Shown one piece after another: positions 10,680-22,582 of a stretch of 64,000 nucleotides of DNA. Source of the stretch: Sphagnum magellanicum (Eukaryota > Streptophyta > Sphagnopsida > Sphagnales > Sphagnaceae); assembly GCA_021904315.1 (NCBI GenBank), contig CM038911.1, positions 20,867,390-20,931,389 of the forward strand, read 5' to 3'. A program made the translations under genes and the position numbers. Numbering within the stretch: position 1 is the first letter of the stretch; every line of letters begins with the position of its first letter. The notes beneath the pieces were generated by a model. That model ran no database searches and had not been told where the DNA came from. It worked only from the letters and a program-made list of their open reading frames with translations.

Positions 10680-11611
10680 TGTCGCAACCCTAGTTTTGGG
10701 CTTGCAACCAAGGCAAAGGAGTTACAAGGTTGCGGGCCTTGAAGGAACTCGGGAGTCAAAACAAAAAGGTCGCAAGGGTGTAGGCTAAGAAGAAGCCTGG
10801 GAGTCACATCACATACTCTTGGGAGTGTAAGAAAGTGTGAGGGAGTATGAAGGAGTGAACCCTCACACTCCCAAGGCAACTCCCACTTTGGGAGATGGAG
10901 TTCTAATGGATTCCTAAAACTTCAGAGAGTAATTTCAAGGGTCAAAACTCAAGGGTTTGTGGCGTACATGTCTAAAATGGGCTCGCATTGCTCATTTGAA
11001 CATTTGAAACCCAAGTTATGGCCAAAAGAAGAGCCGGGAGTCAAACTACCAGTTTGACTTCCGACCATAAAAAGTCAAAAATCGACCGATTTATTTGGCT
11101 TCAGAGGGCGTGCGACATACCGTTGAAAAGCTCTGGACAACATCTACAACTTTGTTTCAGACCATGTCTTGATCCGAGGTCTGATTGCAAAGTTATGGGG
11201 CTCCAAATTTGCGGGAGTCTCAATTGGCGCGATTTCGGGACTCCCACTCGGGAGTCCCGGGAGAGAAAAGCCATTTGGATGTAGGCTCTGTGGCCAACCA
11301 GAGAATATACTATAAGGTGGTGGCTTCCCCCAAGTCCGGGCTGTGGTGAGTCTAGTGTGTCCATGTTGCCCATCACTCATCCTAGCACCAAAGGTGTTGC
11401 AACTATGCACTAACCACTTTGTGTGTGTTGTGTGCAGGCCTGTGTGAGTGAGTGAAACTTGTTAACTCTTTCTAGTTCCATCCCGGAATTCCAACACGCC
11501 CATCTACCCTTCAAAGCGTTGTGAGCTAGGGAGCGTACCTTGACTCCTCCCTCTTTGTTGTTTTCTACTTGGATTCACATTTGAGTCCTTCAAAGAGTTG
11601 GGAGCGTGTCA
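10680..11611 (+). repeat. 3' LTR of chromovirus 1 (family B1)
   Basis: Starts TGTCGCAACCCTAG and ends GGAGCGTGTCA; 932 bp. The palindrome lies at about 11037-11060. Family A sequence follows immediately. Confidence 0.87.
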
Positions 11612-11833
11612 ACTACCCACCCCCATTCCTTTAAAACCATTACAAGATTTTCATTCTATTATCTTTCCTTCTCCCCTCTACCAAAACTAATCATTATTTT
11701 CCTCTTTAAGAAGCTTGTGGGAACAAATATTCAAGATTGAATGAAAATTATGTCCGAGGAAAAGAGAGCCTCTTAATGATCCGAGTCCGCCTTTTAAAGA
11801 AAAGGAAAAGGGAGGTGAAGGTAGATCCAAAGC

Positions 11834-12190
11834 TTAGTGGCCAATGAAAGGTTGCATGCTTAGTGGCCAATGGAAGGTTGCATGCTTGGTGGCCAATGGA
11901 AGGTTACATGCTTGGTGGCCAATGGAAGGTTCCATGTTTCATGGCCAATGGAAGGTTCCATGCTTCGTGCCAATGGAAGGTTCCATGCTTCGTGCCAATG
12001 GAAGGTTCCATGCTTCGTGGCCAATGAAAGGTTCCATGCTTCGTGACTAATGGAATGTTCCAAGTTTGGTGGCCACTGGAATGTTCCAAGCTTGGTGGCC
12101 ACTGGAATGTTCCAAGCTTCGTGGCCAATGGAATGTTCCAAGTTTCGTGGCCAATGGAATGTTCCAAGCTTCATAGCCAATGGAAGGTGA
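11834..12190 (+). repeat. CCAAT-rich minisatellite, about 14 units of 26 bp
   Basis: Tandem units of the form GGCCAATGGAAGGTTCCATG with a short CTTCGT-type linker. Each unit carries a CCAAT box. The array ends about 140 bp before the TATA box at 12332. A4 has about eight units (53883-54096) and A3 only one to two (31580-31625), so the array length varies between copies. A promoter role through NF-Y is inference. Confidence 0.85.
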
Positions 12191-12331
12191 AGGAAAAACA
12201 CCTTTTCACCTCTTCCCATTTTCCCCCTAACAAACTTTATTTAAACCTTCAATTTTTTCCTTTGACCTTACGGTTTTACTTTACCATGGTTCTAAACTAT
12301 TACTCACGCCTTTCTCTCATTTTCTTTGATC

Positions 12332-12339
12332 TATAAATT
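12332..12339 (+). promoter_or_regulatory. TATA box of copy A2
   Basis: TATAAATT, also present in A3 (31766-31773) and A4 (47434-47441, minus) at nearly the same distance from the reading frame. Confidence 0.6.
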
Positions 12340-12432
12340 ACGATTATGCACCTCAATGTAACAAGTCCTTCACACCTTCATTGTCGATTTGATTTTGATT
12401 GAAGATTTGACCTTTTTCCTCTCCTTGAAATT

Positions 12433-12853
12433 ATGGCATCACGCATGGTCACATCTTACAAGGCGCAAGCCGCATAAGCGAATGAAGAACCACCTCCGGA
12501 GTCATCTCTAGATCTTACCTTAGCACATCATCCTCGTGATGAAAAACTCAAACCTCGAGAGGTGCGTGCTCGTCTTAAAGTTGAACCCCCTCAAGCCTAG
12601 TATTATCATATTTCCGAACTTTTGCACCTTGGTGATCTTCTTGCAAGTCGACCCCGCTTCTAATGACGAACCTAAGATTGTTTGTGAAGGTTGTTACAAA
12701 ACTGAAGATACTTCTATCTTTGCATGGTCTTCAATTCCCGGCATTGGACACTATCGTTAGTTGCGCGGTCCGATTCGTCGACTGTCTCTTAATAGCAAAG
12801 CAGACTACCTAGTTCGTAATGTCCAACGCATCCTAGATTTCTTGCAATTATGA
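12433..12853 (+). pseudogene. Family A small gene, copy A2
   Basis: A reading frame of about 140 codons from ATG 12433 (MASRM...) to the TGA at 12851, of unknown function. The N-terminal part matches A3 (PESSLDLTLA, then PREVRARLKVEPP). The C-terminal part has SIPGIGHYR, LRGPI and RILDFLQL, as in A1. It is interrupted by in-frame stops near codons 15, 56 and 110 and by a frame change near 12650. The upstream TATA and the downstream AATAAA at 12924 are kept. Either a decayed member of a host gene family or the coding unit of a non-autonomous repeat. Confidence 0.6.
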
Positions 12854-12923
12854 ACTATCACTATGACATAGCCTAGGATTTCACATGTACTTGCAGCTCC
12901 TTGTTGAGCTCATTCACAAACTA

Positions 12924-12929
12924 AATAAA
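12924..12929 (+). terminator. Poly(A) signal of copy A2
   Basis: AATAAA 71 bp after the stop, aligned with the signals of A3 and A4. Confidence 0.5.
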
Positions 12930-14039
12930 TGTTTTAGTTATTATGAAACTCCTGTTGCCATTGGCACACTATTATACTATCTATTTAATTGTTGACTTAT
13001 CACGAACTAACGTTATGTTCAACAGCTTGAAGATTGTTCTAACTCTATTAGACCTTTCATTAACATCCTTTCAATTGCTTCAAGAATTTCTAACATCCTT
13101 GCTACTCACTAAATACTAGAGCAAAATTAATGTTGTGCTAAACATCGCAAATTCTGGTGTCTACTTCTACCCCCAACCCTCTAAAGATTTTTCACCCCTA
13201 ATTACGCCATAGAGTTTCTAAAACTATGGTTACTGGCTTTTTGTTGAAGAAAAGAATTAACCCAACACCTTATTCACCAGTAATGCATTTCATAAAAGAA
13301 AACAACCCTTCCACGCACCCAATGCATTCATCATTCTCTATGAAGTTGATAAAAGCCCTTAATAACCTTACCCCACTCAAATAACCCTAATGCAATTTTA
13401 AAAAATTGAGACTATCGCACATGGTTATGTTAATATGGCTCACACCAAATGGTAGAAATGAAATTAAATTCATGTATAATTATTCAACAATATTATAACA
13501 ACAAATTTGCACTTCGCATGCATGCATTCATTATTTTTTCCTTAATTCTCAACACGCTTAACCCTGCCATTCATTAAAACACCAAATTCATGGTTATTTC
13601 ATATAATTAGAATTTGCATTTCAGAATACATTGTAAAAAGAACTCCATAAACAATATTACAATTCATTTCATCATATTATAATACTATAAAAAATTCACA
13701 CAACGATATAAACATAAAATTCACTACAGAAGTTTGGGCTTCTTTATATTATTGAAAACATGAATCAAAATTATAGCAGAATCCCATGTTTTGTTGAAAA
13801 AAATCAAAAAAACAATTAAAATCTATGGTATATCAAAAACATTATCTATGGTTTTCTACTACAATTACCTATAACTCCTCTTACACTTCCCAAAACTATG
13901 TGTCTTAAAATGTCCCTTGTTTTCCAAAATTCTCCCCTTTTGGATTGTCCCAAGTCACATCACCATGATTCAAAACCAACAAGAATTTAAAATTCAAACT
14001 AACAAGGCTCCTTGATCAATCCCTATCCTAAATGCTTTA

Positions 14040-14420
14040 TTCATCCAAAACCCTTAACAACCAACTCTAACCATTTAGAAAAATGCTCGATCATAACTTG
14101 AACATATTGGTTATGTCAAGGTGTCAAATTCAATGGGCTGGCAAAATCTAAGCTCCATTGATAACCTAGCCCCATAATCAATAAAGGTTGTAGTTGGGGT
14201 GTTGGTGTGTTGAATGATGCCCATATTTGATCATACACCACACCTAGAAACAAATTGCTAAACTTGTAGTTGCATCCCATGCCACCAGTATTATGCATGG
14301 AATAAATTGTAGGTCCGTCAAACCCCAAAATGGCCCAACTCTTCACAAGCATGTCGTACAAGGCCCTCATGCTACTTTGGGTGTGGTATTACATGTGCTA
14401 GCCCAATTGTCCACACACAT
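14040..14420 (-). pseudogene. Integrase part of the methyltransferase-bearing gypsy
   Basis: Remnant recognisable from YQWSLDFASPLNLTP followed by VMIEHFSKW, the start of the DDE core. It ends abruptly at family A sequence. Fossil. Confidence 0.75.
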
Positions 14421-14659
14421 AATAAAAAATTACCTTCACATCGGAACCATTTTGCCCTATGGACAACCTAACCTACTCCTTGGGTGTCAATCCCATCGGA
14501 ACCTGACCTACATGTAGATATGCAATGACAAATAAACCTAGATGGATGTCCAAGGCACCATTTCCTTCTGGTTCATCATTATCACTATGAGAATTCTCAT
14601 TACTCGTGTTGCCTTGGGGTACATCCCCAAAACATCTCAACAAAATACACATGTATGTA

Positions 14660-15190
14660 AAGGCATGCCATCTTGGTGTTGCCTCCAAATCCACCTCTCC
14701 ATGCCGCTTGGCACCTATGGTATCCTTTTCACTAGAACTTGGGTTCCAACTCAACCCATTGGCATCCCGATTAACCCTATCAACCTTATGAACAATATCA
14801 AAATTGTATTCCTAAAGGATAAGTGCCCATTTGGCCAACTTTCCTGTGAGTTGATTTAATTCCATTAGAAATTTCAAGGGTTGGTGATCGATAACCAAAG
14901 TAAACGGGCTACCATATAAATAACACTTTAAAGAAAAAACTACCCAAACAATAGCAAAGCCCTCCCCTTCATATGAACTATATTTGGCCTTTGTTTTGTT
15001 GTTGGACCAATTGGCTTATGCCACCACAAATTCCCAACCATTGTCATCCAATTGGGTAAGCATGGCTCCCAGCCTTAAGGTATTGCAACTGAAAAAGATG
15101 TCGAATGGGTTACTTCAAGATGGGGGCTAAGGAAAGTTGGGCCTTCAACTCTTGAAATGCCTATTCCTGTTCCTCACCCCAAACATATTC
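14660..15190 (-). pseudogene. RNase H part of the methyltransferase-bearing gypsy
   Basis: The tail of RNase H and its connection to integrase are recognisable from DHQPLKFLMELNQLTGKLA, then NFDIVHKVDRVNRDANGLS. Fossil. Confidence 0.8.
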
Positions 15191-17000
15191 CTAGTCAATT
15201 TGTGTCAACCTAGTTAAAGGTTTAGTAATGCCACTAAATCCTTTAACAAATCTTCAATAATAATTACACAAGCCTAGGAAGGCTTGTATCCTATTGACAT
15301 TTTTCAACTAGAATACTTATGAAATGGCCTCAACTTAGGCCTTTTGTACCCCCAATCCATTTAAATACATCATGTGACCTAGGTATTCCACATGTGTCTG
15401 GAAAAATTGGTATTTGCCTGGATGAAATTTAAGGTTATGATCTTTAAGTCTTCCAAATATTTCCTATAGATGATGCTTGTGATCCTCTGATGTTAGGCTA
15501 AAAATGATAATATCATCGATGTAACATTTGGCAAAACCAAATCTTACTAATACTCAATCCATCACCCTCTGAAATTTTGCAGGGGCATTTTTTAAACCAA
15601 ATGGCAAAATTTGCCACTCGTATAAACAATCCTTCCCATGAAGATTGATTCCCCAAAATGTTGTTTTGACCTTGTTGCCTTCCCTCAATAACATTTGATG
15701 GTAGTGAAACTTCAAGTCTAAAATACTAAAAACCTTGGCCTAACCAAAGTTATCAAAGATCTCCTCTGGTAGGGGCATGGCATATTGTTTGAATGTGTGT
15801 GCGACACAACCCAAACTCCTTGAAAGATTCAAAAAAGAATCCCAAAATGAAAACAATAAAAGGAAAAAAAAAAAATTAGGTACTTTCCCTTGCTTGTAGC
15901 ACTTCGAGGGTAAAAGGGGCGTGCTAGAACTCCAAGATGGGGATTAGGATGAGTGACAAGCAAGTTAATTATTCATATTGATCTACACAACCAAATAACA
16001 AGTTGGTTAATACATAATTGGAGCATTTTTAGTGCACGAATGAACCACGGGCATACACAGATTCACAAGATTCACCACAACCTGGACTTACGGGAAGCCA
16101 CCACCTTCCCCTTTATAATATTTTCTATGATTTGCCATGAGGGCTACACCCAAATGGTTTTTTTCCCAAGATTCCAAATTAGGAGTCTTGCACTTCTTGA
16201 AATTGAAACTCTTGTCACTTTGATGCCCATAACGTTTTGTGCAAAACTTTGATTAAGGCGAGGTTTTAAACAAAGTTGTAGCTCTTGTCAAGATCTTTGC
16301 AACGATATGTAGCATGCTTCCTACACGGATGTAAATCATTGCGATTCTTGACTTTTAATGGTTAAGAATCAAATTGACACTTTGACTCCCAACCCTTCTT
16401 TTGACCATAACTTATGTTATAATTATTTAAATGGATAATGCGACCCCATTTTATACATCTAAGTCTTAAGACTTTCCAATGGCATAAAGAAGTTTTCAAT
16501 CCAATGATTTTTTACTCTTCAAATTGCTTTTTAAAAATCTGGGAATCCATCGGGACTCCAACTCCCAAAGTGGGAGTTTGCTTAAGAATGTGTGAGTTCA
16601 TTCCCTCACACTCTTCCACATTCTCAAGAATGTGAATGTGATTCATGGGTTACATTCCCAACCCACACCTTTCCATGCACTTACTTTAATTGCGAGCCCA
16701 AGGCTAAGATCATGACATTATGCTTATTGATTGGGCAATAATCCCCACACATGCGTTGTTCCGTCCAATTGCCAAAAATATCCTTCTTGGCTAACATCAC
16801 TATGGCTAACGCATACTCACCTTTTGACAATTCCATCAAGTTTGCATCCAACAACTTTATTATCCAAGCCTAAACCAAGGCCTTCTCCATCTCACTCAAA
16901 CTATAAGGTCATTTAAAAATAGAATTATCATCCTACAATACAATTTGAACTTCCTGTCCTTTCAACTATCCCAATCTATTCAAATTAAAAGTAAAACAAC
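15190..17000 (-). pseudogene. Reverse transcriptase of the methyltransferase-bearing gypsy, split by an LTR
   Basis: RT signatures on the minus strand are KKDIFGNWTEQRMCGDY and PINKH (16718-16860), and beyond the LTR FSILDLKFHYHQ, LPFGLKNAPAKFQRVMD, the YIDDI catalytic box (about 15510) and VEYLGHMMYLNG. The two parts flank the solo LTR at 15800-16717. Fossil. Confidence 0.85.
15800..16717 (-). mobile_element. Solo LTR, chromovirus family B1, inside RT
   Basis: A 918-bp LTR matching the B1 family on the minus strand. The flanking sequence on both sides is RT of the surrounding element. The target duplication is no longer recognisable and the LTR is among the more diverged B1 copies, so it is an old insertion. 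A degenerate TTGACT palindrome lies at about 16365-16390. Confidence 0.82.
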
Positions 17001-17389
17001 CAACATAATCCTACAATAGTTGTCATACTTCTTACACCTCATCTTTTGTAATTGTGGGACCAATACTTGGCTCCCATGACTTTGCAAATCCTATACCTTA
17101 GGCTAAGATGATGACACATCCCCAACACTTGAGGTTGCGAGTGAAACTTATGATTATTATGCAAAATGTGACGTAGCACCATAATGCCTTGGTGCCCCCA
17201 CATCAAAAACCTCCTTCTCATTACCTATAAATCTTTAATCTCATAAATGCCAAGGATGACCCCCCTTTACACCAACATAGTTGACCCAAATGTAGGTGTA
17301 ACAAAAGTAAAGGAAGGGTGGGTGGGTGAGAAAGACTATGCAAATCAACTTGCTTAGCCCAACAAAGGTTAAAAATCCATGTGAGATAG

Positions 17390-18350
17390 GTAAGACCTAT
17401 AACCTGTCCCAATATCCGTCTACGAGCACCTTCAAAAATCCCTTACACAACTATGGTGCATGTGCGAAATCCCATGGTTCGTTCTTGTTCATCAACATTG
17501 GGCTTTTAAATGGATGAATTGGCATCCCAAATCATGCTTGGATTGCCATCCCAAAATGTGTGAGAATGTGGAAAACTAAAATGAGTAGGTAAGGCTACCC
17601 GAGGTAGGCCAACCCTGTTGATTACAGCCAAAGGTGGTCAATCAATGTGTTGAATGGTAAAAGAATGTTGTCATGGATCCAAAATATCATCCACCAAGCA
17701 TGTGGGTGACCTCAAAATGAGCCGATATGTGTTCTGAAACCCCTTTAGTGGATTTAGGTTAATCCATAACCACCAAAAATGGTGGGCATGTGAACTAACT
17801 ATTATAGCATCCACATGCATTGGCTCCTTGATCCAAGCCTTAATTTGTTGCCATGTTGCCAATATAACTAGCTAATAATCCCCCAAAGGTGGAACATTCT
17901 CCAACACATATGTACATGAATGCAATTAAAAGGTCTACAAATATTATAACACTCAAATTAATTCCCAAAATAACCTTGATCTGGGGTTTTTAAATCCCTA
18001 ACATATGCCAACCTATGATAAACCCTGACATGGCCATCTTAATATGACCAGGTACACTAGTTTGATCTTGTCCAAATCTTGTGCCCCTAACAATGTGATG
18101 TTGTTCATTATGGCATGTTAGTAACCCTAGATCACTGATGTAAGCAACAACTTAGCATGTTGTTGTCGTAGCATCATAATATGGTGCATGGAAGCTTATC
18201 GAGTTTGAGGATCCTTCTCCACATAATAGTATAACGCAAACCTTGATGCTAAATTGAAGGATCGTTACAAGGTTGGAAGTAATGTCTCCAAAAAGCTCTA
18301 CCAAGCAAATCCCATCCTTATGAATATGCCATTGGATAACCCTAGAATCC
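17390..18350 (-). pseudogene. Cytosine-5 DNA methyltransferase domain within a gypsy element
   Basis: On the minus strand the C5-methyltransferase motifs occur in canonical order. Motif I is LVELFGDITS (18284-18301; AdoMet binding). Motif IV is RWPCQGLS (about 18016-18041), with the catalytic Pro-Cys. Motif VI is LENVPPLGD (ENV at 17893-17901). Next comes a DNMT3/DRM-like stretch, MHVDAIIVSSHAHHFWWLW (about 17755-17830), then the motif IX-like ERTMGF (about 17458-17485), then the motif X-like RRRILGQVIG (17396-17424). The span, about 320 codons, suits a complete catalytic domain without regulatory domains. It sits between the protease-like region and RT of the same element and strand, so it looks like polyprotein cargo rather than a chance neighbour. 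Retrotransposon-borne methyltransferases have been reported in a charophyte alga and in dinoflagellates. The copy is a broken fossil and cannot be active. Confidence 0.85.
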
Positions 18351-18649
18351 AAAGGTCATAAACTAGTTGGTCCATGGCTTGGCTCTACAAGTACTTATGG
18401 GCCTGGTGATGGTAGAATGTGCCAAGCTTGATGAATATAATGTCTGGTTGATGCCTGAACTTTTGACAACATTCCCCATGATGGTGCAAGATCATGTGAT
18501 GAGCCTTGAATGAATGACCCAACCTGGGCACTTGACATCTCCAACTCATGAATAGGGGGGGGCCATCCATAACCTGGACATTACCTTCAAATAAATCAAA
18601 ACCACGGGGAAGCCTTGAAAATCATGTTAACATTATTGAATTACTAGAT

Positions 18650-19050
18650 TTTCCTGCATGCCCCCCAATGAAGGTAGTTAGGAAAGCCTTACGACTATTT
18701 CTTGTTTGCCATCATGGTTGATAATAAGTAGTCTCCTCCCAAAAATCCAAGTTGATTCCCAAGGGATACAAAACTACCCCCGCCAACCAGCACATCATAC
18801 AATGTAACCTACATAACCATTACCTTAGCATAGACCATGGTATAATTTGCAAGTTTGACGAGATTAACCTAAATGACGACCTCATGTTTGGTTATCCCCC
18901 AAGCTCTTTATGACCCGCCCATCGATATCAAAATTTGGTATGAACATGGTTCCAAATTAACATCGGTCAACCCTAGACCCTCCACTACTACTTTGTCCAA
19001 CATCAAAGGTTAAGCTCTTGAATCCAATCGTATTTTCTGGGGTTGGTAAT
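18650..19050 (-). pseudogene. Protease-like region of the methyltransferase-bearing gypsy
   Basis: A weakly preserved retropepsin-type region. The minus-strand peptide VTLYDVLVGGGSF resembles the ..YDVLLGMDF.. stretch that follows the catalytic Asp in gypsy proteases. Assigned mainly from this and from its place between the knuckle and the methyltransferase. Fossil. Confidence 0.5.
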
Positions 19051-20194
19051 ATTTTCCTGGAACCCCTTCATCTAAAAAACACCTTCTTAATTCCACACCA
19101 CCATTACACCAAGTAGAACCATGATTGATTGATGGGTGGGCATGCTAGAAGCTCTTGGAGTTTGGCTACTACAACATGCCAAGGTGGTACCACCATAACA
19201 GGTGGTTGGCTTACAAGTGATCGACCAACAAATATCCTGCTGATAAGTAGTCCATCAACAAATGGACCAACATAAGCTCAACAAGTAAATGGTTGACAAG
19301 TATGTCACCAACAATACCTAACCGATTAATGGTTAAGTGAATATGAACTCTTGGGAATTTTTGACATGTGTAGCCACCAAGTGTATCCACACCATCACAT
19401 AATGTGGCTACCATCCAAAATATTGCAACCGGTCAAAAATCAGGCATTGCCAAAGTCATAGTGAAAAACAATGGTGTCTAGCACACCAACCTAGCCACCT
19501 CCCCCAACACACTATTGGGCGCTTGGGTTCTTGAAATGGAATCACAAAATCTAATGGTAGCAACCAATCCCTTACTAGGGTTGGATGCGTCCATCAAGGT
19601 GTGGATTGTGTTGATCAACATAAAGGATTATGGTAGACAAACCTAGCGTTGGCCTCCCCACGCTGAGGATCCAACCTTTCGTTAACACCTCATGGTTTTT
19701 GCACTTGAACATTTGCCCTAATAATTGGTGCAATTATCAAAACCCTAACCAAGCTTTTATCATCAATTGCCCATAAAACATGATCATTAGGAATATTTGA
19801 TTTCATTTCATTTGGACCTAATGGCCCTTAAAATCTAACCCCACAAAAAAATCCAAGGTCAAAACCCTAAGCTGAAAAATCACATAGCATAGGTGTTGTG
19901 GGTTTCACATGTGTCACCATGATAGATGCCATACTTGTCATTAGTGCCTTCAAATGTGCAAATCGTTCTCCCATGGTATTAGGTTGGTTTAGAACTAACT
20001 TGGTGGTTGGCCCTTTATTGGTCGCACCTTTCACCTTCTAACCTTTGCTAAAACCTAGGGACTTCCTTGCATTTTCCATATGGGATTGACCTTGCCAAAG
20101 CTCTAGATGAAGCATGAAGCAATGATCTACATCATGGCCATATGCCTTGCAATGGGAGCAAGGTTGGTTGGGATTGGGGTTAGAATTGGTTGTT

Positions 20195-20950
20195 TGAAAA
20201 GGATTAAGACAATCCTTCTTTTGATGCAGCCCACCACAGCTCCAACACTTATCCTTTCCCCCGTGTTTAGCAATGTAGGATGGGGAACCCCCATAGGGTT
20301 TTTGTTTGGGCCCTTTGCCCTTTTATGGTATAGTCCTTAATGGCTAACCATGTGACTATTGAGTCGATGAGGGCAGATAAGGTTTTGGGGTTTCCTTATT
20401 AAACCTTAAAGTGATAACCTTCTCCTCCATCATGTTGAGCTCAATGCATTCATAAGCCTAGAAAAGTAATGCCAATGTGGGTTGGGTCGACTAGGTGAAC
20501 ATTATGTCTCGCACTTGTCGTCTTAGATCCTTTTCTAGGATCCCATACCAAAATTGTACATCATGAGCCTCTCTAACCCCCTTGGTCACATTGATTAACC
20601 TTCACATCCATGTGTACGCCTCTTGCAAACTTTCATGGGGTTGTCCTTAAAACTCTTGCAATGTGCGGAGTTTTTCAGTCTTCACACCCTAGTAATGGGT
20701 GCCAAGCTCCTCAAAAAACTCAATGACAAGGTTAAAAGTGAAAAGAGCCCGTGCCCTAATAGTCGGATTGTTGCCACCGCCCCTAGGAGTGGAAAGATTT
20801 GCACCAATCCCTGTGATAGTGGTTGATGGGGTAGGTGTTGAGACAACTGATCGACCTTTTGTGATGGAGAAATAATTTGGTGACTAATACCTACGCCATT
20901 CCTCAATGTTACCGTCATGGGCATCAAAAAACTCATGCTAGTCATCCATG
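20195..20950 (-). pseudogene. Gag with zinc knuckle of the methyltransferase-bearing gypsy
   Basis: Capsid-like remnant with PHESLQEAYTWM, VQFWYGILEKDLRRQVRD and ECIELNMMEEKVI (about 20640-20400), followed by one CCHC knuckle, CWSCGGLHQKKDC (about 20195-20250). This places the 5' side of the element at higher coordinates. Fossil. Confidence 0.78.
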
Positions 20951-22582
20951 GGTGGTCTTTCTAAATGCTAGAATAAACCCTTCCATGCCAGGAAAGGTGT
21001 AAATTGTTGTGGATTATGTAATTATTACACATCACAAGAAGTATTGAACTCTCGGATGAAATCATCTAGTTCAATGGTGTTGACCGCCCCCCAAAAATTG
21101 ACAGGGCCCTTTAAAGATGCCATACATGTCCTCCATGTCCCACACAAATGGTATCGACAATACTAGTGGTAGTTATGTTTCAAAATCAAAAAAATATCCC
21201 TTAAGTGATAATGTACGTGGGGTAGGTAGTTAGAATCGCACCCCCTGCCTAATAAATCCTCCAACAAACCTATCTCCAAAATCCAAATCCTGACACTTAT
21301 TTGTGATGAAACCCTAACTTTAATCCAAATCTCCTTGAAAATCGTAAACTTGTAACTGTGAAACCCCACTATGACCAAAATTGCTACATTTGTATTAATT
21401 CAACTAATTCTACAAGGATGCTAACCTAGTGTGGCTTTCCCTAACCCTAAAATCCTCTAAACCAAAATGGTAACCAAGGTTCATGCAAATGTATGGTTGG
21501 GGCACTTGCATCCACAAAAACATTCTATGGGGCCAAGCACGCACTTGGGGCTATAATAACCATAAAAACAATAAATGTGATCTCACTAGTCATTACCTCA
21601 ATCGTACCGCCACAAAAAGTCCATTAGTCATCAACCCAATCTCATTTAACAACAAAGACAAGCACTAGGTACAACCTACTCGCCACTAAACCCTAATATT
21701 TATGTCTAGGCAAACCAAGGGTCGAATAGGACCTATTTAGTATTCAGAGTTTGGTGGTAGCCTTATCCCATACCTAACCATTAACCACACCAACTACAAC
21801 CTTTGGGCTCATTATATGTTGCAATTAGCACACATGGGAGGGCTCGTACACTTTTAACCAAAGTTTCTTACTGAATAGTATGCAAAAATTTACATGAAAT
21901 CATCACACAAGCTTTTATTCACCCTGTGACGTAGCCGAAAAACACATAACCTAACAAATTTCCCTACCCCTAGATAAAGAATTGATAATCCCAAACATAG
22001 ACATAGGAAACATGTGCAAAAATCCACAACACAAGGGGCAAGAACTCTTTAACATAGACACACCTCCACCCCTGTAAGCTCCACTAGGAGACTTACAACA
22101 ATAGGTATGCAAAAATTCAAAAGTTGATGACACAGCTTGATGGCTTGACACTCCACCACCTCTGGGTATCAAAAGTACTTACAAGTAAGTTACCCGTGTG
22201 TTGTTGCAACATTCCTTGCCTTCCTATGCCTCACACCTCCCTACACCCCTCATGCCACACCACCAGAAAAAGGGTTGGAAAATGACCCTCCGCCAATCTA
22301 GCTAAAACCTCCTAAAATGATAGCCTCCTTCACCACAAGAGCAATGGTGAAGATGGCACCCCCGAAACAAGCATCCTATGTGTGAAATATCAATTTTTGG
22401 GATTTTATGTGAAATATCACCCAAAAATAGGAATATTAATCTCTGGACTCCCAAAATCACAATCTCCAAAAGTGGCTATATGCTCACTATTGTGTAGTGC
22501 TTGCCAAGACGAATCCAATGATGTGAGAATCATCGAAATCTAAGCCCGTATGTGGAAGATATGACTTGCCAAAAATCACAGA

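Larger units (their letters stand above)
5969..11611 (+). mobile_element. Chromovirus 1 (Ty3/gypsy with chromodomain), fossil
   Basis: An LTR retrotransposon with both LTRs, a tRNA-Met primer site, gag, zinc knuckle, protease, the start of RT, integrase and a chromodomain, in the usual gypsy order. It is broken many times and is shorter inside than its relative at 35212. The LTRs are clearly diverged (the 5' one is 822 bp, the 3' one 932 bp), so it is old. No matching target duplication was found. The left flank is Tat-like sequence and the right flank is family A, so at least one side has been rearranged since insertion. Confidence 0.88.
11612..14060 (+). repeat. Family A dispersed segment, copy A2
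   Basis: A low-copy dispersed segment shared with A3 (28409-33000) and A4 (44545-54800, minus). Its left edge is cut by the chromovirus 1 LTR. Its right edge abuts the integrase of the minus-strand gypsy element at about 14040-14060. In order it holds a CCAAT-rich minisatellite, a TATA box, the small reading frame, AATAAA and about 1.1 kb of AT-rich 3' sequence that is conserved in A4. The ends are not defined well enough to name a transposon class. Confidence 0.7.
14040..21400 (-). mobile_element. Ty3/gypsy element carrying a DNA methyltransferase domain, fossil
   Basis: Read on the minus strand the order is gag (about 20950-20340), zinc knuckle (20195-20230), protease-like region (about 19050-18650), cytosine-5 methyltransferase (about 18350-17390), RT (17000-16718, then 15799-15190), RNase H (about 15190-14660) and integrase (14420-14040). 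A solo LTR (15800-16717) lies in the RT. The integrase is cut off by family A. Neither LTR was identified. It has many breaks and is old. The RNase H/integrase style (QLTGKLAKWALIL, DANGLSWNPSSSEKD) differs from both chromoviruses and from the Tat-like element. The inserted methyltransferase is the exceptional feature. Confidence 0.8.

Noticed and set aside
11844-12219. Overlapping frames with repeated tryptophan-rich products
   Set aside because: They are translations of the 26-bp minisatellite, open on both strands and in several frames.
14293-14859. Plus-strand frames over the gypsy integrase/RNase H
   Set aside because: Shadows of the minus-strand RNase H and integrase, whose motifs are clear.
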